Source: Micromonospora matsumotoense (lineage in GTDB: Bacteria; Actinomycetota; Actinomycetes; Mycobacteriales; Micromonosporaceae). Taken from it: a stretch of DNA of 64,000 nucleotides. Positions 55,695 to 63,467 of this stretch are shown one piece after another (within the stretch, counting starts at the first letter, position 1; every line of letters begins with the position of its first letter). The stretch lies in assembly GCF_900091525.1 (NCBI RefSeq), contig NZ_FMCU01000001.1, positions 248,001 through 312,000 on the forward strand, in the 5' to 3' direction. Below the pieces are notes generated by a model. That model was not told where the DNA came from and did not search any database. It worked only from the letters and a program-made list of their open reading frames with translations. The position numbers and the translations under genes were made by a program.

Positions 55695-55774
55695 GGCGGA
55701 CCGAACGGCCGGCGGATCGGACGGTCGGCGGATCGGACGGTCGGCGGATCGGACGGCCGGCGGGTGAGACGGCC
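55695..55774. repeat. 16-bp tandem repeat, five copies
   Basis: GGCGGATCGGACGGTC-type units start at 55695, 55711, 55727, 55743 and 55759; the inner ones are perfect or nearly so. It lies upstream of the M48 gene. Confidence 0.9.
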
Positions 55775-55985
55775 GGCGACCCGCAGGGGTCGGCAGCCCG
55801 ATCGTCGCCGGCGACAATGACACGAAGCTGTCGACCGACTCCGCGGTTGGCGGAATTCGATGCCGCTGGACATTACCTATCGCGAATGCCGCCCGCGATC
55901 CCATTTCGCGTTCCCGCAGGGCTTTCCGAAACAGTGTCGGATATCTGTCCATCGGCAGTTCCGTGCCGACATTCGGGTGCGCCGT

Positions 55986-57044
55986 TCAGTCGGCGGCGAG
56001 CAGGGCGGCGAGGTGTCGTACCGCCGGGTTGGTGGTGCCCCGACGCCAGGCCAGGGCCACGTCGACGGTCGGCACCGGGGCGGCGAAGCGCCGCAGGCGT
56101 ACCCCCGCAACCTTCAGGGCGCGGGCCCGGCCGGCCGGGACGGCCGCGACCACGTCGCCGCCGGCCACCGCGCGCAGCAACTGCTCGTCGTCGGGTTCCT
56201 GGCGGACCAGGTGGAAACCGCCGTCGGGCCAGATCTGGGCGATGGTGCGGTCGAACATGCCGGGGCCGTTCTCCCGGGGCCACATCACCGCGGGCAGCCC
56301 GACCACCTCGGTCCGGCGCACCCGGGCCCGGCCGGTCGCGAGCGGATGCCCCACCGGCACCGCCAGCAGCAACTCCTCCCGATCGACGGTACGGCAGGTC
56401 AGGCCCGCCTCCGGCACCGGCGGGCGGACGAAGGCGACGTCGAGCCGGCCGGTGAGCAGCCCGGTCACGTTCGGCGCGGTCCACCCGGTCTCGGGCACCA
56501 CCTCCACCTCGGGATGGGCCGCCCGGAACCGGGCCACCAACGCGTCCACCCGGCCACCCCGGGCCGACCGGGTGTACGCCAACCGCAGCCGGCCGCCGCG
56601 CCCACCGACCAGGTCACGGATGCGGGCGGTGGCGGCGTCCACCTCGGCGAGCAGCCGACGGGCCTCGCCGGCCACCTGCGCACCCACCCCGGTCAGCGTG
56701 CAGCCGTGACTGTCCCGGTGCAGCAGGGTGACCCCCAACTGCCGTTCGAGGGCACGGATCTGCTGGCTGAGCGCGGGTTGGGCGATCCGCAGCCGGGCGG
56801 CGGCCCGGGTGAAGTGCAGTTCGTCGGCGAGCACCACGAAGTACCGCCACCGGCGCAGGTCCCACCCGTCCCGCCCGACCTCCGGCCCGTCCGACGCCGG
56901 CTTCGGACCGGCCTGACCGCCCGGCGGCCGATCCCACGCTGCCGCCGCCCGGCCCCCGCCCCGCTCCGGTCGGTCCCGGCCCAGCTCCGGTCGGTCCCCG
57001 CCCCGGGCCGGTCGGGCCGGGTCGCCGGTCGGTGGCAGCCCCAT
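55986..57044 (-). CDS. LysR family transcriptional regulator
   Basis: A 352-aa regulator. The winged HTH (about residues 62-120; DLRRWRYFVVLADELHFTRAAARLRIAQPALSQQIRALERQLG) is followed by the LysR effector domain. A 60-residue Gly/Arg/Pro-rich head is unusual and may be spurious, but no good internal start was found; ATG 57044 is taken. It is divergent from the D-amino-acid oxidase gene across 122 bp, with a palindrome (57054-57068) just before its start. It probably controls that gene and itself. Confidence 0.88.
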   Translation of the reverse strand: MGLPPTGDPARPARGGDRPELGRDRPERGGGRAAAAWDRPPGGQAGPKPASDGPEVGRDGWDLRRWRYFVVLADELHFTRAAARLRIAQPALSQQIRALERQLGVTLLHRDSHGCTLTGVGAQVAGEARRLLAEVDAATARIRDLVGGRGGRLRLAYTRSARGGRVDALVARFRAAHPEVEVVPETGWTAPNVTGLLTGRLDVAFVRPPVPEAGLTCRTVDREELLLAVPVGHPLATGRARVRRTEVVGLPAVMWPRENGPGMFDRTIAQIWPDGGFHLVRQEPDDEQLLRAVAGGDVVAAVPAGRARALKVAGVRLRRFAAPVPTVDVALAWRRGTTNPAVRHLAALLAAD

Positions 57045-57053
57045 CCGGTGAGC

Positions 57054-57068
57054 ATAAGCGGGGCTTAT
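57054..57068. promoter_or_regulatory. palindromic operator in the LysR/DAAO divergent promoter
   Basis: ATAAGCGGGGCTTAT is a perfect palindrome (6-bp arms, three-base centre) and contains T-N11-A, as expected for LysR sites. Confidence 0.6.
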
Positions 57069-57166
57069 CGCCGGCCGCCGGATCTGTCTTGGACCGGGCT
57101 GTCGGGTCGGGGCGACGATCCAGGTCCGGCCGCCCGGACCGGGGCGGCACCGACGGGAGGTCGACG

Positions 57167-58111
57167 ATGGACACGGACGTGCTGGTGGTTGGGGGCGGGG
57201 TCATCGGGTTGACGGCGGCGGTGCGGCTGCGGGAGCGGGGCGTACGGGTGACGCTGCTGACCGCCGACCCACCCGAGGACACGGTGTCGGCGGTCGCCGC
57301 CGCCGTCTGGTATCCCAGCCACACCGACGCCGACCCCCGGGTGCTGCGCTGGGCCACCGAGACCCACGCGGAGCTGGGCCGGCAGGCCACCGCGGGGGTG
57401 CCCGGGGTGGTGGCCCGGGCGACCCGGATGCTGCTGCGCCGGCCGTGGGCCGGCCCGCCGTGGTGGGCGGCGGCGACCGGCGACCTGGTGACCGGGCCGG
57501 GCTTCGGCCCGTACACGGCACAGTTGCGGTTCACCGCGCCCACGGTGGAGATGTCGCCCTACCTGGACTGGCTGCGGGACCGGTTCACCGGGGCCGGTGG
57601 GGTGCTCCGGGCCGGCCGGCTGGACCGGCTCGACGACGGATTCGCCCTCGCCCCGACGGTGGTCAACGCCACCGGCCTGGCCGCCGGCCGGCTCGCCGAC
57701 GACCCGGCGGTGCACCCGGTACGCGGACACCTGGTGCTGGTGGCCAATCCGGGCCTGACCACCTCGGTCCGCGACGAGGAGAACCCGGCGGGGATCACCT
57801 ACGTGCATCCGCGCCGGCACGACGTGGTGCTCGGCGGCACCTTCGAGCCGGACGAGTGGGACATCGGCCCGGACCCGGCCACCTCGGCGGCGATCCGGGC
57901 CCGGTGCGTGGCGCTGGTGCCGGAACTGGCCGACGCCCCCGTGCTCGCGGTGCGGGTCGGATTGCGACCGGCCCGGCACGGCGGGCCGAGGGTGGCGGTG
58001 CAGGCCACGTCGGGGCGGCGGCTGGTGCACGCGTACGGCCACGGGGGTGCGGGGGTGACCCTGGCCTGGGGCTGTGCGGACGAGGTGGCCCGGTTGGCGC
58101 TGGACACCTGA
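57167..58111 (+). CDS. FAD-dependent D-amino-acid oxidase
   Basis: A 314-aa flavoprotein. The Rossmann motif is VLVVGGGVIGLTAAVRL, followed by a dimer-interface arm and the signature GLRPARHGG (Arg binds the substrate carboxylate), with HAYGHGGAGVTLAWGCA at the C-terminus. Tyr in YVHPRRHDVVLGG fits the active site. It deaminates D-amino acids with O2, giving H2O2. GGGAGG lies seven bases before ATG 57167. The divergent LysR gene suggests induction by D-amino acids. Confidence 0.92.
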   Translation: MDTDVLVVGGGVIGLTAAVRLRERGVRVTLLTADPPEDTVSAVAAAVWYPSHTDADPRVLRWATETHAELGRQATAGVPGVVARATRMLLRRPWAGPPWWAAATGDLVTGPGFGPYTAQLRFTAPTVEMSPYLDWLRDRFTGAGGVLRAGRLDRLDDGFALAPTVVNATGLAAGRLADDPAVHPVRGHLVLVANPGLTTSVRDEENPAGITYVHPRRHDVVLGGTFEPDEWDIGPDPATSAAIRARCVALVPELADAPVLAVRVGLRPARHGGPRVAVQATSGRRLVHAYGHGGAGVTLAWGCADEVARLALDT

Positions 58112-58132
58112 CCGGCCGGGACGGGACGCCAC

Positions 58133-58174
58133 CCGGCCCTGCCCCACCGGGCGGGGACCGTGGGACAGGGCCGG
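58133..58174. terminator. bidirectional terminator between the D-amino-acid oxidase and CBM2-DUF3237 genes
   Basis: A 14-bp stem with one mismatch (arms 58133-58147 and 58160-58174) lies between convergent genes. Confidence 0.75.
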
Positions 58175-58208
58175 GGGTCAGGACGGGGAGGGTGGCGGAC
58201 TCCCCGCG

Positions 58209-59717
58209 CTACCGGCGTTCGTAGAAGGTGATGCTCACGCCGCCCGGGGCGGAACCCGGGTCGGAGCTGAGCCAGGTGTTGGCGTTGAGGAAGGCGTACG
58301 GGCCGGCGGCGCGGGCCTCGAAGGTCGGCACCAACCGGCCGAACGCCCCGCAGTTGCGGACCAGGATCAGCTCCCGGTCGTTGGTGGACAGCACGTACCG
58401 GGCGTCCAGCGTGCTGGTCGCGCCGATGAGCTGGTAGTCCGCCCCGCCGGGCAGGACCGAGCCGGCCACCCGGCCGGTGGTGGTGCCGCCGGTGATGGGG
58501 ATGATGTTGCGGGTGCCGCGCTTGCTGGCCCCGACCGAGACGCTGCCCCCGAGCGTGACGGTCTCGGTGAACACGGTGGCGCCCCGCGTGCCGCTGCCGG
58601 TCAGGCAGTCCCACGACTGGTGGGCCACCCCGGCCGGGTCCCGCAGTTGCACGCGCGGGTCGGCCGGCGAGACCCCGGAGACGTCGTACACGGCCAGGGC
58701 GAGGGTGTTCGTCGTGGTGTCGACCGTCCGGGTGCCGACGTACGTCCCGGTGTTCAACCAGGCGTACGCGCTGGAGTTCGGGGCCTCGAAGTCGGGCACG
58801 ATCCGCACGGTGGACTCGCCGGCCGGTGCGACGCCGCAGCTGCGCAGATAGATGGGGGTGCCGTCGCCGGTGCGCAGGATGGCGACCTGTTCCAGCTCGG
58901 TAGCGCCGTCGCCGAGGGTGAGTTCGAGGTCGAGGCCGCCGGTGAGGATGGTGCCGTTGATCCGGTCCCCGGTGATCGTGCCGCCCCTGATGTCGAGGAT
59001 GCGGCGGTGGCCGTACTGGGTGACGCCGACGTCGCGGATCGCCCCGAGCTGGGCGGTGGCGCGGAAGACCAGCCGGCCACGGGGCGGGGGCACGATGCCG
59101 GCGGACCGGCCGCAGGTCCAGGACGGGTCGGGCACGATGGTCGCCTCCGCGCCGCTCGGGGTGGTGCTCGGGGTGGGGGGCGGGGTGCTCGGCGGCGGCG
59201 TGGTGGGCGGCGGCGTGGTCGGGGTGGGTGGCGGTGTGGTGGTGGGTGGTGGGGTGCCCGGGGTGGGCGTGTTCGGCGTGGTGGGCGGGGTGGGCGGGGT
59301 GGTGCCGCCGGTGCAGGGGGTGCCGTTGAGCGCGAAGTCGGTGGGCACCGGGTTGCTGGCGTTGTTCCACGAGCCGTTGAAGCCGAACGAGGTGCTCGCC
59401 CCGGTGCCGAGCGCGGCGTTCCAGGTGGTGTTGCCGACGGTGACCCGGCCGCCGTTCTGGGTGACGGTGCCGTTCCAGTACTGGGTGACCTGCTGCCCGG
59501 CGGTGAACGACCAGGTCAGCTGCCAGCCGTTGAGCGGGTCGCCGAGGTTGGTGACCGCGACGTTGGCCCCGAAGCCGCCGTTCCACTGGCTGGAGACCGT
59601 GTAGGTCACCCGGCAGCCGGTGGCGGCGGAGGCCGCTGTGGCGACCCCGACGACGCCGACGAGGGTGGTGGCGGCGAGCGCTCCCGCGAGCAGGGGCCGC
59701 CGGTGTACGAGCCTCAT
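58209..59717 (-). CDS. secreted CBM2 protein with two DUF3237 domains
   Basis: A 502-aa exported protein. A Sec signal (about residues 1-32; GALAATTLVGVVGVATAASA) is followed by CBM2 (about 33-135; CRVTYTVSSQWNGGFGANV), a Pro/Thr linker and two DUF3237-like beta-barrels (about 195-345 and 365-502). The repeated blocks are GDRINGTILTGGLDLELTLG and GRVAGSVLPGGADYQLIGAT. The CBM2 domain binds cellulose or xylan; DUF3237 has no known activity. ATG 59717 has GGGAGG. Homology of the CBM2 to that of the lyase at 38562 is clear. Confidence 0.85.
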   Translation of the reverse strand: MRLVHRRPLLAGALAATTLVGVVGVATAASAATGCRVTYTVSSQWNGGFGANVAVTNLGDPLNGWQLTWSFTAGQQVTQYWNGTVTQNGGRVTVGNTTWNAALGTGASTSFGFNGSWNNASNPVPTDFALNGTPCTGGTTPPTPPTTPNTPTPGTPPPTTTPPPTPTTPPPTTPPPSTPPPTPSTTPSGAEATIVPDPSWTCGRSAGIVPPPRGRLVFRATAQLGAIRDVGVTQYGHRRILDIRGGTITGDRINGTILTGGLDLELTLGDGATELEQVAILRTGDGTPIYLRSCGVAPAGESTVRIVPDFEAPNSSAYAWLNTGTYVGTRTVDTTTNTLALAVYDVSGVSPADPRVQLRDPAGVAHQSWDCLTGSGTRGATVFTETVTLGGSVSVGASKRGTRNIIPITGGTTTGRVAGSVLPGGADYQLIGATSTLDARYVLSTNDRELILVRNCGAFGRLVPTFEARAAGPYAFLNANTWLSSDPGSAPGGVSITFYERR

Positions 59718-59774
59718 CTGGTCCTCCCGGAGCGGCAGCGCCACGCCTTGCATGCACGGTTATGTTTCAACCAG

Positions 59775-59819
59775 TGTCCCGATCGGACAAAATTCTGTCA
59801 ATCGACGAATCTCGATTGA
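59775..59819. promoter_or_regulatory. two inverted repeats in a divergent promoter region
   Basis: TGTCCCGATCGGACA (59775-59789) and TCAATCGA...TCGATTGA (59798-59819, spacer six) lie between the CBM2-DUF3237 gene and the NTPase gene. They look like regulator sites for one or both genes. Confidence 0.5.
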
Positions 59820-59911
59820 TAGACGTCAACTCCCAGCCAGCGGCACGCCCGCCTCGACGCCCACGAAGATCGTTTCGTGTCCTGTTGGTGACCCTCGGTA
59901 GGGTGTCGCGC

Positions 59912-62143
59912 ATGAATCAAGGTGCCTGGCGGCGGCATGCGTGGTGGGTGGGTATCCCGGCCACGGTCGCCGGGTTCGGCGCGTGGGCCGCGCTCGCCGA
60001 CGACAAGACCGGTTGGACGGTGGTCTCCGCTGCCGCCGCCGGGGTGGTCGGGGGCTTCGGGCCGACGGTCGCCGACCGGCTGGCGGCGAAGCGGGAGACC
60101 CGGCGGCAGCGGGAGGACGCGCTGCGCGGGGTGACGTCGGCCGAACTGCCGGAGTCGGTGGCGTGGCTGCTGCACCCCGGACAGGCGGTGGTCGACTTCA
60201 TCGGTCGCGGCTGGGTGCTGCGCCAGTTGGAATCCTGGACGACCGACTTCGACACGGTGGCGGTACGCCTGCTGACCGGCGCGGGTGGGGTGGGCAAGAC
60301 CCGGCTGGCCCGGGAGTTCGCCGGCCGGCTGCCCGGTTGGCGGTGCGAGTGGATCCACGCCGGGGCCGAGGAGCAGACGGCCGCCCTGATCACCTCGGGT
60401 GGCGTACCGTCGCGGTTGCTCGTGGTGGTCGACTACGCCGAGACGCGGGACCGGGCCGGCGTGGCGGCGCTGGTCTGCGCGGCGCAGCGGGCCACCGGGG
60501 TACGGGTACGCGTGCTGCTCATCGCCCGGGGTGCCGGGCTGTGGTGGGAGACGCTGTCGGCGGCGTACCCGCAGCAGGCGCAGTTGCTCGACGCGCTGAC
60601 CGGCCGGTCCCAGGTGGTGCAGTTGCCGGCCCGGATCGAGGAGAGCGAACCCGACGAGATCGTCGCCCTCGCGGCGGGGGAGTTCGCCGCCCACCTGGCG
60701 CTGCCGGTGCCGGCGGTCGAGGAGCGGGACCGCCCGGCGGACACGCCGGTGCTGCGCCTGCACGCCGAGGCGTTGCTGGCCGTCCTGGACGGGGAACCCC
60801 GGCACGGCCGGTACGATGTGCTGACCGAGGTGCTGGGGCACGAGGCCCGCTACTGGCGGTTCGCGGCTCGGCGGGCGGGCCTGCTGACCGCCGACGACCC
60901 GGCGTCGGACGCGCTGCTGCGGCAGGTCGTCGGGGTGGCGGCGCTGCTCGGCGCGGACGGGCCGGACGAGGTCGCCGGCCTGGTCCGGCGGGTCCCCGCG
61001 CTGGTGGCCGCCGAGCAGGAGCGGGTGGCCCGGTACGCGGCGTGGCTGGCCGACCTGTATCCGGCTGCCGACGGCACCGGGCTCGGCGTGGTGCAGCCCG
61101 ACCTGCTGGCCGAGGCGCTCGTGGTGCGGGTGCTGCGGGACTACCCGGCGGCCGACCGGGCGCGGGTGTTCACCGGCCTGACGGTGGCGCAGGCGGTACG
61201 GGCGCTGACGGTGCTCGGCCGGGCGAGGACGCACCAGGCCGACGCGGCGGCGCTGATCGAGGTGGCGTTGGGGGTGGACGTGCCCCGGATGGTCGAGGCG
61301 GTGCTCCAGGTTGGGGTGCAGTTCCCGGGGGTGTTCACGCCGGGTGCGGTGCGGCTGCTGGCGGACGCGGACATCGATCTCGACTGGGCGCAGTGGACCG
61401 CTGAACGTGTGCCGTACCCGTCGATGGAGTTGGGGCGGCTGGCGGTGGCGCTGACGACCCGCATCGTCGCCGGCTTCACCCCGGACACCCCGCGTGAAGT
61501 CCATGCTCGCTGGATGAGCACGCACTCCATCCGCCTAGCCGAAATCGGGCGACGGGCTGAAGCCCTCACCGCAAGCCAAGAAGCCGTCTGCCTTCGACGC
61601 GAACTCACCATCACCAACCGCGACGCCCACCTCCCCGACCTCGCCAAATCACTCAACAACCACGCGAATCGACTCACCGAAGCCGGACAACACACCGAAG
61701 CCCTCACCACCAGCCACGAAGCCGTCAACCTCTACCGACAACTCACCACCAACCGCGACCCCCACCTCCCCTACATCGCCAAATCACTCAACAACCACGC
61801 GAACCGACTCACCGAAGCCGGACAACACACCGAAGCCCTCACCACCAGCCACGAAGCCGTCAACCTCTACCGACAACTCACCACCACCAACCGCGACGCT
61901 CATCTCCCCGATCTCGCGAACTCGCTGTGGAACATCGGATATGTCGGACTCATAGCCGACAGCGTGACCGAAGAGGCTATTGCTTTGACCGCCGAAGGTG
62001 TCTGCTATTTCGACGAACTCGCGGCGGCGTATCCGGCAGCGTTCGAGGAACGTCGTCAAGCAGCCAGACGCACCCTTGACGAGTTGCACCGTGCGGCTGG
62101 CGGAGCCGAGGTGAACGAAAATCTCCGCGACGCGGAGGGATGA
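59912..62143 (+). CDS. STAND-like P-loop NTPase with C-terminal TPR array
   Basis: A 743-aa protein. Two short hydrophobic stretches (about residues 8-28 and 33-51) suggest membrane contact. The NTPase follows: Walker A LLTGAGGVGKTRLA (about 120-135), Walker B RLLVVVDYAETRDR and a long helical arm. The TPR-like repeats are at about 530-670: one degenerate, then two nearly identical units of 45 and 46 residues (LAKSLNNHANRLTEAGQHTE...), then one more. The TPR segment uses CTC, GAA, CAA and CGA codons instead of CTG, GAG, CAG and CGG elsewhere. No effector domain is recognised. ATG 59912 is supported by position only. Confidence 0.8.
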   Translation: MNQGAWRRHAWWVGIPATVAGFGAWAALADDKTGWTVVSAAAAGVVGGFGPTVADRLAAKRETRRQREDALRGVTSAELPESVAWLLHPGQAVVDFIGRGWVLRQLESWTTDFDTVAVRLLTGAGGVGKTRLAREFAGRLPGWRCEWIHAGAEEQTAALITSGGVPSRLLVVVDYAETRDRAGVAALVCAAQRATGVRVRVLLIARGAGLWWETLSAAYPQQAQLLDALTGRSQVVQLPARIEESEPDEIVALAAGEFAAHLALPVPAVEERDRPADTPVLRLHAEALLAVLDGEPRHGRYDVLTEVLGHEARYWRFAARRAGLLTADDPASDALLRQVVGVAALLGADGPDEVAGLVRRVPALVAAEQERVARYAAWLADLYPAADGTGLGVVQPDLLAEALVVRVLRDYPAADRARVFTGLTVAQAVRALTVLGRARTHQADAAALIEVALGVDVPRMVEAVLQVGVQFPGVFTPGAVRLLADADIDLDWAQWTAERVPYPSMELGRLAVALTTRIVAGFTPDTPREVHARWMSTHSIRLAEIGRRAEALTASQEAVCLRRELTITNRDAHLPDLAKSLNNHANRLTEAGQHTEALTTSHEAVNLYRQLTTNRDPHLPYIAKSLNNHANRLTEAGQHTEALTTSHEAVNLYRQLTTTNRDAHLPDLANSLWNIGYVGLIADSVTEEAIALTAEGVCYFDELAAAYPAAFEERRQAARRTLDELHRAAGGAEVNENLRDAEG
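61640..61912 (+). repeat. near-identical tandem TPR-coding repeats
   Basis: Copy A (61640-61774, 45 codons) and copy B (61775-61912, 46 codons) differ at only two positions across the first 110 bp (CTC/ATC and AAT/AAC) and by one inserted ACC codon. This points to recent duplication or gene conversion. Confidence 0.9.
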
Positions 62144-62152
62144 TCGCCTCGG

Positions 62153-62482
62153 TCATCGGCTCCGAGTCACTGCGGGCGGGGGCGGTCGGGTCGATGGGAC
62201 GCGCCGGGAGGTGGCGGCGCGGGAGGCGGGGACGGGCCGGCGGGTCGGGGTGGCTTGCGGGGCGGGCTCGGGTGGCAGGAGTTCGGCGGGTTGGACGTAA
62301 ATCGAGCGGCGGGCCACCGCGTCACCCTTGGCGTTGATCTGGTAGCCGTCGAGCCAGGCCCAACCGTCGTACGTGATCCACTCGGTGCGGACCCGGATCA
62401 GGCGGAACAGGATCGGCTTGACGAACTGCGGGCTCGCCTTCCGCGTCACCTGCACGAGCACCCCGGCTCGCAGCGCGATCAT
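62153..62482 (-). CDS. small protein of unknown function
   Basis: 109 aa starting MIALRAGVLVQVTRK, then FRLIRVRTEWITYDGWAWLDGYQINAKGDAVARR and a Pro/Arg-rich tail. It resembles a short SH3-like beta-fold and I do not recognise a family with certainty. Its start (62482) overlaps the stop of the next gene by four bases, so the two are coupled. The tail after about residue 75 may be disordered. It is convergent with the NTPase gene. Confidence 0.6.
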   Translation of the reverse strand: MIALRAGVLVQVTRKASPQFVKPILFRLIRVRTEWITYDGWAWLDGYQINAKGDAVARRSIYVQPAELLPPEPAPQATPTRRPVPASRAATSRRVPSTRPPPPAVTRSR

Positions 62483-62706
62483 CGCGGCCCCTCCTGGCTC
62501 GGCCAGTGCCGCTGGTTGATCGGGATGCGGTGCCGGTAGCGACAGGCCAGTTCGTTGCCGCACCGACAGACGAACCGCCACCGCCGCCACGACCACGCCG
62601 GCCGGTGCCGCCGCGCCAACGTCATGGCCGTAGCGAGTAAATACTCCTGGTATGACACGTTCCGTCGCATACGAACACGATGCCCGTCAGCCAGTCGATT
62701 AGTCAA
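62479..62706 (-). CDS. small Cys-rich protein, coupled to the preceding gene
   Basis: 75 aa from TTG 62706, or 63 aa from ATG 62670. The core VCRCGNELACRYRHRIPINQRHWP has CxC...C plus His and looks like a short zinc-binding knuckle after a basic helix. ATGA overlap with the downstream gene. The function is unknown. It is divergent from the HTH gene across an AT-richer stretch, so the two may share control. Confidence 0.6.
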   Translation of the reverse strand: MTNRLADGHRVRMRRNVSYQEYLLATAMTLARRHRPAWSWRRWRFVCRCGNELACRYRHRIPINQRHWPSQEGPR

Positions 62707-62776
62707 CTGGCAATATCCTCTTGACTAGAAGTTACCACCATACGTTCGCTTCATGGATCGTGGCCCTGGGAGCCTG

Positions 62777-62968
62777 ATGGGTCCCTACGAGATCGCCCAG
62801 CGGATGGGTGTCTCGCGGCAGCGGTTCCAGCAGCTCACCCGGCATCCCACCTTCCCGCGGCCCTACCAGGAGCTACGCGGCATGAAGGTGTGGCTGGCCG
62901 AGGACGTCGAAGAGTGGATCACGAAGCACCGGCCGCCGCGCCCCACCGAGGACGACACCCCGGAGTAA
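62777..62968 (+). CDS. AlpA/MerR-like helix-turn-helix protein
   Basis: A 63-aa protein: MGPYEIAQRMGVSRQRFQQLTRHPTFPRPYQELRGMKVWLAEDVEEWITKHRPPR. This is the excisionase/AlpA-type DNA-binding helix-turn-helix with a C-terminal wing (VWLAEDVEEWI). The start is taken at 62777 because GGGAG lies six bases upstream; ATG 62753 has no ribosome site. Such genes often regulate mobile or accessory elements. Confidence 0.75.
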   Translation: MGPYEIAQRMGVSRQRFQQLTRHPTFPRPYQELRGMKVWLAEDVEEWITKHRPPRPTEDDTPE

Positions 62969-63131
62969 CCGGCCGCCCCTCGGCGCACGTCCGCTCGTGG
63001 CCGGCACTCACGACGTACGCGACACAGTCGGATCTTGGCGTGAGCGGGTCGGGCAACGACGGCAATGTCCCCGCCGTCAGAGGTCAACATTGATTGTGAA
63101 GAGTTCTTGCCGCCAGGACGGCAAGAACTCT
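62969..63131. other. spacer, possible antitoxin remnant
   Basis: No gene is supported. On the minus strand about 63084-63028 reads MLTSDGGDIAVVA, which loosely recalls the C-terminus of HTH antitoxins and could be a leftover of the truncated gene next to it; this is weak. Confidence 0.25.
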
Positions 63132-63137
63132 TCACAA
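63094..63137. repeat. perfect palindrome, 19-bp arms, at the end of an antitoxin-like gene
   Basis: Arms 63094-63112 and 63119-63137 (TTGTGAAGAGTTCTTGCCG and its complement) enclose CCAGGA. AT-richer than the neighbourhood, with the form of a REP- or MITE-like element. Its right arm supplies the stop codon of the truncated gene. Confidence 0.95.
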
Positions 63138-63323
63138 AGGAGACCGAGGGCCGGCGTACGGCGGAACGGTGTGTCGCGGGGTGGCCCGACGTACCTCGGC
63201 AAGGCGGTGTCGGAGCTGTGCGTTGCGCAGTTCCTGTTTGCCAGCTTCGACAGCCTGTTCCCCACCGGCCTGTTCGACGTGCTCCACGCGGATGTCCTTC
63301 CACCGCACGTAACCGCTGTTCAC
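63132..63323 (-). pseudogene. truncated XRE-type antitoxin-like gene
   Basis: The 63-aa frame begins MNSGYVRWKDIRVEHVEQAG and continues GEQAVEAGKQELRNAQLRHRLAEVRRA, which resembles the N-terminus of HTH (XRE) antitoxins, just before the helix-turn-helix. Then the sequence changes to TPRHTVPPYAGPRSPL and stops (TGA) inside the palindrome arm. The DNA-binding part is missing, so it is probably not functional. No toxin gene is visible in the window. Confidence 0.5.
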
Positions 63324-63399
63324 AGCACCCTCGTTCCTTCACACATGCCCCATACCGGTCTACGGCACAGATGGGCTGGCCTCACGGTAGTTCATGGGT

Positions 63400-63432
63400 A
63401 CGGCCGGGCGAGATCGAATCACGCCCGGCCGT
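63400..63432 (-). terminator. terminator after hsdM
   Basis: Perfect 11-bp arms (63400-63410 and 63422-63432) with an 11-base loop, located 35 bp after the hsdM stop. Confidence 0.75.
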
Positions 63433-63467
63433 CGTGCCGAAGGCCCCGTCCCGAACAGCAGTTGCGG

